Under the pieces are notes generated by a model. It did no database searches and was not told where the DNA came from. It saw nothing but the letters and a program-made list of their open reading frames with translations. Below are positions 43,253 to 54,082 of a stretch of 64,000 bases of DNA, piece by piece. Each line of letters starts with the position of its first letter. Positions within the stretch are counted from its first letter, which is position 1. Made by a program: the position numbers and the translations under genes. The stretch comes from Porpolomopsis calyptriformis (lineage: Eukaryota > Basidiomycota > Agaricomycetes > Agaricales > Hygrophoraceae): contig OX621167.1 in the NCBI GenBank assembly GCA_951640195.1, positions 248,001 through 312,000 of the forward strand. The letters are read 5' to 3'.

Positions 43253-44549
43253 TGTCCGGCAGGGGCACTACTCGATGGGCGCGCTGTCGAAGAAGAGGCG
43301 AGAGAGAGGAATTTGGACACTTGTTCACCCAATGACCTGGCTCTCCGCAGCGATAGCAGTTGCCTCGCGGAACGCGCGATATTGATGATGAGGAAGTTGT
43401 CTCCTGTTTGACAGGAGCAGAGGAGGGAGTTCGGGTCATCGTTCGAGCCACGGTCTCCCTGGGAGTATAGTAGTTACTCCGGGGAGCGGCACGACGCTCA
43501 AGTGCAAGTTCGAGACGTTGTCGATTGAAGACGGAAGCTTTTCGCTTCCAAGCGTTGAGGGTGGCAGGGATGGGATCAAGGGCATAGATTTTTTCGAGAA
43601 TTCCGGGATTGAGGCTGTTCCGGTAGAAAACTTTGAGCGCGTCGTCATTGAATCCAGTTTCGTCCGCAAGAGCTCCGAATCGTATGTTATAATTGTCCAC
43701 AGTAGAAAGTCCTTGGGTTACCTTTTGAATTTTGACCTGCGCTGTCGCTCTCGCATCAACGTCTCCAAAACATTCCTCCAGTTCTTCCATAAAATCCTCG
43801 TAATCGGCTCCAACCCATTGAGTATGTTTGAATTCTTGAGTCTGCTGTCGGGCCCATGATTGGGCGACACCGATCTTCATAAATGACAAGACATAAGTTA
43901 TTTTCTGTCTGTCAGACCATTGACTGTCGTCAAGGACTAGACGACAAGCTTGGATGAAGTTAAGACATTTGGCTGCAGACCCATCGTATTCATCGGGTTT
44001 GGCGATCTTGATGGAGGGGGGAGCAGGTTGTTGAGGCAAAGGAGGCTGTTGGTGTGGCGGAGGAGGTTGAGGTTGTTGTTGCTGGAGCTGGGTGATTAGC
44101 TGTTGTTGTTGGGTGATGGTTTGTTCAAGTTGGTGAACAGTGGCCACCAAGGTCGCAATATCAATGGTAGGGGGGTTGGTGGGGGCATTGGTGGACGTTC
44201 CTGACATATTGGTAGATGTCGGCTGTTGTGGGGTTGTTGGAGCTGTTGGTGTTGGTGTAGGTGTCACAGAGGAAAGTTGGGAGTAGAGAGAACCGTATCG
44301 TCCTGGTGGGGTAGCAGTTCGTTGATGAACTGGTCTTGTTGTTGGGGCTGAAGATGAAGAGAAGAGTCCTCTTGTTCTCGATCGAGTTCGTGGTCCTAGA
44401 GGAGCAGGAGCAGGGGTGGGAGTAGCTAATGTTTCTTCAAGAGCTGAAGAAAAGGATGGTTCTTGATCTCGAATTGTAGCTGAAAAAGTTGATCTTGAGA
44501 GAGGATCTTCGTATTGTTCTTCAACATCTGAGTTGTCGGTAGAAGCCAG
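43173..44549 (-). CDS. gag of element C
   Basis: From the first ATG (44207) Gag has 344 residues: a Gln/Pro-rich segment (QQQQLITQLQQQQPQPPPP), a capsid-like region (AKCLNFIQACRLVLDDSQWS, YVLSFMKIGVAQSWARQQTQ), and a zinc knuckle CYRCGEPGHWVNKC (CX2CX4HX4C). The same frame stays open upstream to about 44560 with protein-like sequence conserved in element F but without any ATG; the annotated start at 44549 is a CTG followed by G. Initiation at that CTG is an inference. It ends at 43173, overlapping pol. Confidence 0.85.
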   Translation of the reverse strand: MASTDNSDVEEQYEDPLSRSTFSATIRDQEPSFSSALEETLATPTPAPAPLGPRTRSRTRGLFSSSSAPTTRPVHQRTATPPGRYGSLYSQLSSVTPTPTPTAPTTPQQPTSTNMSGTSTNAPTNPPTIDIATLVATVHQLEQTITQQQQLITQLQQQQPQPPPPHQQPPLPQQPAPPSIKIAKPDEYDGSAAKCLNFIQACRLVLDDSQWSDRQKITYVLSFMKIGVAQSWARQQTQEFKHTQWVGADYEDFMEELEECFGDVDARATAQVKIQKVTQGLSTVDNYNIRFGALADETGFNDDALKVFYRNSLNPGILEKIYALDPIPATLNAWKRKASVFNRQRLELALERRAAPRSNYYTPRETVARTMTRTPSSAPVKQETTSSSSISRVPRGNCYRCGEPGHWVNKCPNSSLSPLLRQRAHRVVPLPDNDEEDQPQGEVEDEIFEVSRRNESTR

Positions 44550-44637
44550 GATGGAAGTGGGTAAGAGACAAAGAGGTGATGTCGATGATCACAGTGATGA
44601 GGATGTTTGGATAAGCAAGTGGGAGAGAACCAGAAGG

Positions 44638-44648
44638 AAGTCTGATTC
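44638..44648 (-). other. Primer-binding site of element C (self-priming type)
   Basis: Minus-strand GAATCAGACTT starts one base after the 5' LTR. It is the exact complement of AAGTCTGATTC inside the LTR (44750-44760 on the opposite reading), about 34 nt downstream of the TATA box. This is the Tf1/sushi self-priming geometry. Confidence 0.7.
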
Positions 44649-44649
44649 T

Positions 44650-45049
44650 TGTTATAAACCGGTTGTTCGGAACGCGTTTTACTTCGGGTGTTCTGTCCCA
44701 AGAGATATAAAGGATGGTTCCAAGTCCTTGTTATGAGTAGGCTAACGAGGAATCAGACTTAAGGTCTGATATGTACAGAAGTACTCTTTATATACTGACT
44801 ACTTATCTGCGTGAGTCAGTGCGACATAACATGAGGTAGAGATAAGAATGAGTCATTGTGATCGATGACGAATCATAAAGGGGTTGAAACATAACGGAAA
44901 TGAAGTGTATCCGCATATAGGTAAAGTAATGGGGAATCCCAGAGAAAGGCAATGGGGAATCCCGGTAATAAGTGGGGGGAATCCCAAGATAAGAGATAGG
45001 TTTGCATACGATAAGATAAAGAGAATGAAAGAAAATTACGACCGTGACA
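44650..45049 (-). repeat. LTR of element C (400 bp, 5' LTR)
   Basis: Minus strand TGTCACGG...TTATAACA. It contains the TATA box (CAGTATATAAAG), three GGGATTCCCC units upstream of it, and the expected RNA start (AAGTCTGATTC). Followed by the duplication GTAGT at 45050. Confidence 0.96.
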
Positions 45050-46949
45050 GTAGTCCTGACAGCTTCGAGGGGAAGTTTTTGTTCTGTTGACAAGCAGGGC
45101 AGGATCGAACGTAGTTGGTGATGTCTTGTGGGGCACCATCCCAAATAAAGTTACAAAGAACGAGTTCCTTCGTCTTCTCAATGCCAGGGTGGGCAGCGTG
45201 GGGGTAGGCGTGGGACAGTCGTATAATGTCTGTGCGCAAAGATACTTCCTCTGGCACCACTATCTGACCTTCAACATCGCATACAAGCCCATCAGCTTGG
45301 GTCCAAGTGAGTGAGGCATCCTCGAGTTTATCTTGGATCTTCTGTGGGAGCAGGATTTTAAAGCGTAATCTAGAAAGAAGACTTGAATTTGACAACTTGA
45401 CAATTGAATTAATCCATCGGTCACGCGCTATCAGAACTTCATTCTCCACGTTGGCCTTGACGTTGGGCAAATAATCGGGGCACCTGGACAGGCTGTCAGC
45501 TTTGTTCTTCCTACCTGGAATGTATTCGATTTTGAATCCGAACCTGGACAGATACTCAGACCAACGAGTTTGGTGATTCGATAGGCGAAGATTCTTGGAG
45601 AAGTACCACAAAGCCAAACTGTCCGTTCTAATGAGAATATCGTGTCTTGCTCCTTCAAGAAGATGGCGCCATTGCTTAAAGGAATCAATGATCACCAGGA
45701 GTTCCAGATCGTGGGTAGGGTAGTTCTTTTCAGCAGGGGAGGTAGATCTTGAGTGATAGCCAACAGGTTTCCAGTGTCCGTCGTGAAGCTGGGAGAGTAT
45801 TCCTGCGATTCCAATGATGGAAGCATCAGTTTCTAGGCAATAAGGGAGATCGCGGTCAGGAATATGAAGAACGGGTGTGTTCGTTAAGAGGGACTTGATG
45901 TTGTCGAAGGCTTCTTGTCTTCGAGGAGTCCATTCCCACACAGTTTCATTGTGCAAGAGTTCGTAGAGAGGGGTAGCGACTTTGGAGAAACCTTTGATAT
46001 ATCTTCGCCAAAAGTTTGCACTGCCTAAGAAGGATTGGAGTTGTTTCACCGTTTCTGGAATAGGCCAAGACATGATAGCGTCGACTTTCTTCGGATTAGT
46101 GATGATTCATCCTTTGGATAGGACGACTCCGAGATAAATGACTTCTTCTTTCTCGAATTGGCATTTGATGGGTTTACACGAGAGTCTGTGTTTCTTCATG
46201 ATATCTAGAGTTCTGAAGGTCCAGTGTCGCAATTCCTGTAAATCGTTTCCACAAACAAGCACGTCATCGATATAGATAAAAATGCTTCCAGAGTCCAGGA
46301 CTTCTTTGAATCTTGTGTCGATCATCCGTTGAAAGGTGGCTGGAGAGTTCCGCAAACCAAAGAACATGACGGTGGGCTCAAAGGCACCTGCTTCAGTGAT
46401 GAAAGCGGCTTTCCATTCGTCGCCTTCCTTGATCCTGACGTTGTTGAATCCCCATCGGATATCCATGACTGTGAACAGGGATGCTGTTAGGAGTTTAGGT
46501 CGTTGGAGTATTTGATGAAGGAGGGGAAGAGGATAGTGATCAGGGACCGTGTGTTCATTGAGGTAGCGATAGTCTTCGATAGGACGTAAACCAGCGTTCT
46601 TACCTTTAGCATTTACTTCTTCGGCTTTCTTTCCAAAGAAGAACGGAGAGACTTGTTTCAACTTAGAAGTTCGTATTCATCCAGTAGACAGGTTTTTGTC
46701 GATGAACTTGTGTAAATGATCCATTTCAAGAGGGGACATTGCGTATTTCGCGCCTTTGACTGGTCTGAAGGTTTCATCCAGTTCTATGGTGTGGTCGAAT
46801 TCCGAATGCGGTGGAAGGCGGTCGAAGGATTCTTTGGCAAAGACGCTAGAGTAGTCTTTCCAGTATACCTCCGGTACAAACTTTCGCATATCTTCTTCCA
46901 CCGTGCTAGCTCGGGATTCATCCGACTTCGATACACGTCGATTCATGGC
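45050..46949 (-). pseudogene. pol of element B, RT-RNase H-integrase N-terminus
   Basis: Minus-strand continuation of element B between insertions C and H. RT box YIDD is intact (FIYIDDVLVCGND). In-frame TGA codons at about 46107 and 46677 match CGA in other copies. It joins 37112-38162 on the left and 56680-57380 on the right. Confidence 0.9.
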
Positions 46950-46954
46950 TAGCG
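46950..46954. other. Target-site duplication of element H, left (TAGCG)
   Basis: TAGCG precedes the 5' LTR, and TAGTG at 56680-56684 follows the 3' LTR. The single difference is C to T in a CG dinucleotide. The uninterrupted site in sister elements reads GCCAGCGTGACCAA. Confidence 0.85.
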
Positions 46955-47149
46955 TGTAACAGATATGTTACATACAGCCACCATGCTGTGTTTGTACATA
47001 TTTGTACCGGATACCTTAAGTACCGGTTACGCTTAGGTAAACAATAAGTTTACATCCCACTCCCGCTTATACCAGATTGCCCCAATACATTGGTTCTGTG
47101 CATATCCTGGTATTGAGCAAAGTGTGATAACTTATCCCCACTCCTTACA
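46955..47149 (+). repeat. 5' LTR of element H (195 bp)
   Basis: TGTAACA...CTTACA. It differs from the 3' LTR at two positions only, both CpG in the 3' copy and CpA here. It opens with a hairpin (TGTAACA gata TGTTACA, 46955-46972) and holds GTAAAC aataa GTTTAC at 47037-47053, GTACA/TGTAC, and CCAAT ac ATTGG inside a wider ATACCAG/CTGGTAT pair. No clear TATA box. The 190 bp after it, up to the ATG at 47340, is leader, starting CTTTTTTGCAC; I see no complement of that in the LTR. Confidence 0.95.
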
Positions 47150-47339
47150 CTTTTTTGCACATCCACAAGAAATTGTGGAATATCTGTGTAAATCAACTTT
47201 GACTGAAAAAGCTTCCCTGTCGATGACACGGCCTCCGTCAATGACGAAGACCCACATGAAGACTTGAATCACGCGGGCCTCAACGGCGTGCAACTCGCAA
47301 GGCAAACCACCTGACGACGACGACCCAGGAACGGCGCAG

Positions 47340-50300
47340 ATGAGCGCCATCGCTGATTCTGGCATGCCACGTCACGACCTCAGCGACACTCAAAGACGGC
47401 CAGTGTCGGCCGTACATTCACCCCAGAGTGAACGAAGACATCGTGCCAACTTAGATGATGGCAGTTCCCAACTTACGGAAAGAGAGGAGTCATCGCCGAC
47501 GACAAGTCGGCGTGTAAGTATGACAATCGACCCAATGCTCAATACGTTAATACACACCCTCAATGAGGGTCAAACGAGGACAGGAGTCCCTTCCTCGTCA
47601 CGAAACCTGAATGAACGAGAATACGTTCATCAAATGTTAAATCTATTACAGCGCAATGAAATAGACGATCAATATGAGCGACGAGACCTGTCGCCCACAC
47701 CCAGTCAGATGTCGACTGTGACATGTACTAAGAGACGAAAAGAAAAGCACCCGCAGAACCGTGAGGCACTGAGCAAGACGCTCTCTGACGTAGTTGATAG
47801 GGTCAATGCACTCGTTCAGACGAGAATGGGCGGAATTAGTTGTGATGAATTCATGAGGCTAGCCAATGACCTTAACAAGGTTATGGTGCATAAGAATAGC
47901 GACAACACCTGTCGAAATAAGATGGATACAACCATTCGTCCAGATAGGGATGAGGAAGACGAACTTCTGCAACAAGCGGAAGCTGAGCTTCGCCATCCTC
48001 GACAAGAAGACGAGGCAAGTTCCGTCTATCAGAGACAGCGAGCCGCAGCTGATCGAGTCGATAAACATCGACATGGAAGTAAGAAAAGGAACGACCGGAA
48101 CAGATCATTTGAACAAGAAAACGAAGCAGCCTTGAGACCGGTAACTTTCACACTCAAGGATAGAGTGGCCATCCAAAGGTTGAGAAATGGCGACATCCGT
48201 GAAACCGGAAGATCCGGCCTGGACGATCAAGGCATCGCCTTCGACGCTTCTGGAGAAACCATAGATTTATGGGCAGAAGGACAAAATGAGTGGTCCAAAT
48301 GAGACCGCAGGCCGCCATCAGATAGAAGGCGGTATCACCAGTCAGATGACGGTGATTCAGACGACCCAGATCAAGGATCGTCTTCTGATGATGAGTCCGA
48401 TCGTAGCGAAACGACGGACACTGGAAGTGACCAGTCAAGGAATCGACCATCCGACGCTACCAGACATGGTAGTAGGAGAACGTCTAAACAGACGTCAAAA
48501 ACAACAAAATGACACAGAAGTTGTAGCCGTAAACCTCATAGATATGAGGGGAAAGATCGACGCTCTGATTACCTCAGAGATATTCATCATAAATATCATA
48601 AATTAATTGATGAACAAGTGGGCAAACCACTGAAAGGAAACCTATCCGGTCTCCAAACCTCATCTCCTAAACTGCCTACTCCAAAAGAGTATAGCGGTGA
48701 GGAGGACATCGAGAAATTCGATGGGTGGCTTCAATCATTCTTGAGATGGTTGAAATTGTCCAACTACACTGGACCCAATGCTGAGCCAGAGCGTATCGCT
48801 TTAACGGCTATTTATCTTGCGGACAAAGCAAGACAATGGTTCAACGACAATGTCGACAGCATGTCTAGGCAGAAACGCTGATGGACATTTAAAGAGGTCA
48901 TAACCGGATTGTACAACTGGTTCATTCATGAGGCATCCATACAGGATGCTACAACAAAATTCTATTCGAGAAAGTACACCACGGAAGGTGGTGTCTCAGG
49001 ATTCTTCTACGACCTTGAGAGGTACGCAGGTCATATGATACACGAGCCTGACTCGTATACGTTTAAAACCCAATTGCTATTGGGTCTACCTGCAAGGATA
49101 ACCGATGCAGTTGTCCAGAAAGGCGTTACCACTGAAACCTCGTCACTTGAGACGATCCTCAAAGTTGCTCGACGTGTTGAAGAGAGCATTCGAATAAAGC
49201 ATCGCTATGATGAGCGACGCAAGGCGACATCTGGAGTAACCAGTCAGCCGAAAGCAACCGCGAATATGCGGCCACTAACAAATCAGACGACGAATAAAGA
49301 GACGCTGTCATACTCGAAGCCAGTGTACAATAAGTACGCTAACAAAAGAGGTCCATACCGACCATATAGACCGACTGACAACCATCAGCCTTACAGACTA
49401 CCGCCAAATAGACCTAGCGGTTCTGGAAGTAAACCGACGCCACAGGCGCCGGCACATAATAGGAACCAGACGGGATCGTCTGGTGTGAAATGCTACGCAT
49501 GTGGCAAATTTGGCCATTATGCGACTGATCTGAAATGTCCCAATTTTGGGAAACCTCGAATGGCAGCAATCCAAGAAGGGGAGGATGCATTCAAAACGGT
49601 AGCAGAAGACGCTATTGACGAGAACGACCAAGAGGCAGACAAGCCTCACCACAACTACAGAATCGTAGTTGAGGAAGAAGAGGACGATCCTTTACAAGGA
49701 TCGCAGTATACATCACAAGGTGAAGAGTATCACCTCCAAGAATATGATGAGTATGAGGAGTACTCACAAGAGGAAGACGACAATAACATTGTCAATGAAC
49801 AGATATGTTCAATCCGAGAAACGAGTAACCATACTCGTGAATTGATAGCGTCTATAAACGACGAACAAGTGTTCAAAGAGGACACTCAACCCAAACCATG
49901 GATTCGTAAGTCCAGCAGACAGCAGGACCGCCCAGCGAAACTGAGCATGAAAGTAAGGCCTTTAGTGGCTCGCATGGAATTAAACGGCCTCATAGCTATT
50001 GTAATGTTCGATACAGGCAGCACTTCTGATGCCATTAGCCCAGAATTTGCGAGAGTCGCAAATTTGAAGATATATCAGTTGAAGGACCCTGTTCCGATCC
50101 AACTAGGATGCCGCGGTAGCAGATCGCAGATTAACTACGGTACTTACTGTCCCGTGCAATACGAAAGTATCGCTAAGAAATACTATTTTGATATTGTAAA
50201 TATCGACAGATTCGACGCTATAATTGGCATCGGATTCATGCGTGAATTCGAAATTATGCTAGAGCCTAGCGTGAACCAAATAATGGTCCGCAGGGTAGCC

Positions 50301-53300
50301 GCTCCTGCTCTAACTGAAGGGGAGGAAAATGATGAAATCATGCGCAGACAATCGCTGCGGCGAACTGAACAAAGGTCTGCTGAATGACTAGCAGACACAG
50401 AACCGAAAGGTTCTGCAGGGAAGACGTCCAGACAGGACGTCATAGAAACAGACAAACCAAAAGAGTTTGTTGAGGAGTTTTCAAGAAACAGGTGTTCAGA
50501 CGTGAACACAAAGAAAATAAAAGAGAGTACCCCTACCGGGTCTAATGAAAAGATGCTACTGAGTGTAGCTCGAATTGTTCAACCGAACGAAAGGACCAAA
50601 ACGTCCCTAACAAATGAGGACAGACCTCGCCTTCGAGCCAAATGGATCGAAGCGTGCCAAGATATTATGCACGGAGTACCTGAGGAATTACCTCCGGTAC
50701 GTGGTGTCAATCACCACATACCTCTTATCGACGAAGATAAGAAGTACAATTATTACCTTCCGAGATGTCCGGACTCGCTAAAGCCTCAGCTTATGGCGAA
50801 GATTGCACAGTACACGCGCACTGGATGGTGGGAATCGGTGCAAACCGATCAAGCAGCTCTGATGCTGTGCATTCCAAAGAAGAATGGCACTCTACGGATG
50901 CCAATTGATTGTCGTAAATGCAACGACAATACTTTGAAGGACATTACGCCCTTTCCTGACCAAGACCAGATCAGATATGATGTGGCCGGCGGAACAATAA
51001 GGTCAAAAATAGACCTATCAGATGCTTATGAGCAGGTACAGACAGTACCTGAAGGCGTGCATAAAAGCGCGTTTGCAACAATATATGGCACATACGTGAG
51101 CCATACAATGCAGATAGGAGACTGCAACACACCCGCTACGTTTCAGTGGGTAATGACAATGATCTTTCGAGACTTTATCGGCATATTCATGCATGCCTAT
51201 CTCGACGATCTATTCATCTATAGTGCTTCCGTCTCGGAGCACGAAAAACACTTGGGTCTCATGTTTGGTAAACTACGAGAATACAAGTTCTACCTCCAAG
51301 AGGAGAAGTGCGAACTGTACGCCGATGTGATCGACTGTCTAGGTCATAAGATAGACAACAAAGGGCTACACGCAGACGCCGACAAAATGGCGAGAATACG
51401 CAATTGGCGACAGCCGCGCAATTACAACGATGTCCAGAAATTTATAGGACTCGTGCAATATCTGGCGCATTTCCTGCCAGATATCTCAAGTTATACAGGG
51501 CCGTTAGCAGCCATGACAGCAAACAGGCAACCGTTCGTGTGGAGACCAATCCACGATAAATGCTTTGAAACAATAAAGCAGATATGCTGCTGGACACCTA
51601 TACTAGTGCCGATACGTCACAAGAAAGATGAACCCATATGGGTCATCTGCGATGCCTCAATACATGGCGTCGGCGCAATGTATGGACAAGGTCCTACCTG
51701 GCAAACCTGCAGACCAGCAGGATTTATGTCGCGAAAGTTCACGGATGCTCAACAGAATTACCGAACATTCGAGCATGAAACGATTGCGATACTCGAAGCC
51801 CTCCTTAAATGGGAGGACAAATTGATAGGATATCGGGTTCACGTTGTGACTGACCATCAAGCTCTTGAGTTCTTCAAGACGCAAAGATGCCTGTCTAGCT
51901 GACAAGCCCGTTGGATGGAATACCTGTCAAGATTTGACTTTGACATAACATATGTCAAAGGGCAACTGAATAAAGTTGCCGATGCATTATCACGTTATTA
52001 TGAAAGTGATACATGGTATGATGCTCATCCTATGAGTGAATACGTAGATGTAGATATACGTCTAGACCCAGAAAAGGATGATCTCCCTTGGGATCATCTA
52101 AACAAAATTAATACTGGAGCCATCGAAATGAAGGCTATCCAGGTCGTCGAAGACATTCAACGATGCCGAAGTAATCGTCTTCTCGAAAGAGAAGAAGATA
52201 GAGATGCGCAAGCGGCAGCGCTCGCGCTAGTTCCGATTCCAGAAATGGAACCAATGAAAAAATTGAGATCATCCCCGGACGATCCAACAATATTCCAATC
52301 CCGTAAACAGGGAGAGAACTTGCGCGCTCGTATAGAGCGTGATGAATCACTGACAGTAGCGATTTGCGGAGGATACATATCTGACGCATTATTCAGCAAG
52401 GTTCTTGAGAACCCTGATCACCATAAGGCATTCACTGTCTGTGAAGGCCTGATTTGGTCCAAGAATTTGGGGGGAGAGGAAGTACTATGTATCCCATCTG
52501 CAAAGATGGGGCAAGAATCAATCTTTGGCCTGATAATTGATCAAGCACACTCAATTGTGGGCCATTTTGGTCCGCAACGTACCACCGACTACGTAAGACG
52601 ATGGTACTGGTGGCCTAAGATATTTAGCCACATTAAACAATTCTGCAAGTCGTGTCAGACTTGTCAAACGTCGAAAGACAATATGCAGCGCCCGACAGGA
52701 CTGTTGCATTCATTACCCATACCCATGAAACCGTGGCAATCAATAGGAATGGACTTTATTGGTCCGTTTCCCGAAATTGACGGGTACAATTACCTTTGGG
52801 TAGTCATTTGTCGAATGACATCAATGATCCACCTAATTCCGGTGAATACTAAAACGAAAGTGTCAGAGCTTTCGTGGATCTACTTAAAAGAAGTAGTAAG
52901 GCTTCACGGCCTTCCCGAAAGTATAGTCTCAGACAGAGACTTGAAATTTACCTCCAAATGGTGGAGCGAACTTCACAGGCTCTTAGGAGCTAAACTATTG
53001 ATGTCTACATCTTTCCATCCTCAGACGGATGGCGCAACTGAACGAGCTAATCGTTCAATAGGTCAAATCCTCTGAGCAACCGTAAGCTCAGATCAACGAG
53101 ACTGGATCGCAAAGATCCTGATGACCAAATTCGCGATTAACGCGAGTATTAGTGAAGCTACAGGCTTCGCCCTGTTCGAGCTGAACGGAGCATATATGCC
53201 TGCTATGATTAAGCAGGTAGAAAATACTGCTGAGACACCGCCAGGTGTCCAAGCATTTGCTCAACAAGGGCTGCAGAATCTGGCAGCTGCTCACGACGCG

Positions 53301-53843
53301 ATCATTGCGCATCGCGTATTTCAAAGACACTACACTAATCAGCGTAGAAGGGAAGAACCGTCGATTAAAGTAAACGACTTCGTGTACCTATCGACTAAGA
53401 ACCTTAAACTACCGCAAGGTAGAGCAGGGAAACTACTGCCAAGGTTCATTGGGCCGTACAAAGTAGTACGGGCCTTTCCAAATGAATCCAACTATGAGTT
53501 GGAACTCCCCAACGAGCTCGCGAAGCGACAGATTCATCCGCGCTTTCACATAAATTTGCTGCGTCCGCACCATCCGAATGATGATGCGTTATTCCCTAAC
53601 CGAGTGTCAGTAGATGCTTACAACTTCAGTGAACCACTTAAAACCGAATGGTTAGTCGACGAAATAGTCGGCCATAGGTGGGACAACCGAAAACTCGAGT
53701 TGGAGGTTCGTTGGAACCTCGGAGACACGACTTGGGAGCCCATCTCATCGTGTAAAGAGCTTAGTGCTCTAGATAAATATCTAACCCTAATGGGTGTAGA
53801 TACCCCTCTTCAACTGCCGAGATGGCCAGTTAAGAGGCACTGA
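47340..53843 (+). CDS. gag-pol of element H, one frame with in-frame TGA codons
   Basis: About 2168 codons in a single frame from ATG 47340. Gag: charged N-terminal part, capsid-like region (48660-49200; YSGEEDIEKFDGWLQSFLRW), zinc knuckle CYACGKFGHYATDLKC (CX2CX4HX6C, an unusual last spacing). Pol: protease DTGS (50010-50021), RT YLDD (51198-51209), RNase H (ICDASIHGVGAMYGQ), integrase zinc region, Asp/Asp/Glu core with 35 residues between the last two (SDRDLKF ... DGATERAN), divergent chromodomain (EWLVDEIVGHRW, EVRWNLGDTTWEP). Six TGA codons interrupt it: 48300, 48510, 48879, 50385, 51900 and 53073. At 51900 and 53073 conserved motifs expect Arg, so CGA became TGA. No frameshift. Confidence 0.93.
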
Positions 53844-54082
53844 ATGCTGACTGCACTCAGAGCCTTGAGGTGTGCCGACAAGCACACCTCGTATGCGCGC
53901 TAAACTGAGCGCGACCAATAATTGCCTTAATCGGCAATCAATGGACCAGACATACCCGGTCCGGTGGCGGACTCACCCCAATTGGGGTAATTAGAGGCAC
54001 CAAAATGATGCCACAAGTCTAAGCGTGACTTGTATAAAAGCACGACAAACAAAAAACAACGGTAGAAAAATTTCTACCCCAT
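53844..54082 (+). promoter_or_regulatory. Inter-ORF hairpin ladder with a TATA box
   Basis: Non-coding gap between the two ORFs made almost wholly of successive inverted repeats: GAGGTGTGC/GCACACCTC (53867-53890), CGCGCT/AGCGCG (53896-53913), ATTGCC/GGCAAT (53931-53948), ACCCCAATTGGGGT (53975-53988), ACAAGTC/GACTTGT (54013-54033), GGTAGAAA/TTTCTACC (54061-54078). TATAAAA at 54033-54039 lies 44 nt before the second ATG, so a separate promoter for ORF2 is possible. Confidence 0.75.

Larger units (their letters stand above)
38163..45049 (-). mobile_element. Element C: near-intact gypsy chromovirus
   Basis: 6887 bp on the minus strand, flanked by perfect GTAGT duplications (38158-38162 and 45050-45054) inside the integrase gene of element B. 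5' LTR 44650-45049, gag, pol, post-pol ORF, 3' LTR 38163-38573. The LTRs differ by seven substitutions and one 11-bp unit. Only two premature stops remain in pol and one in the post-pol ORF, all TGA. Confidence 0.96.
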
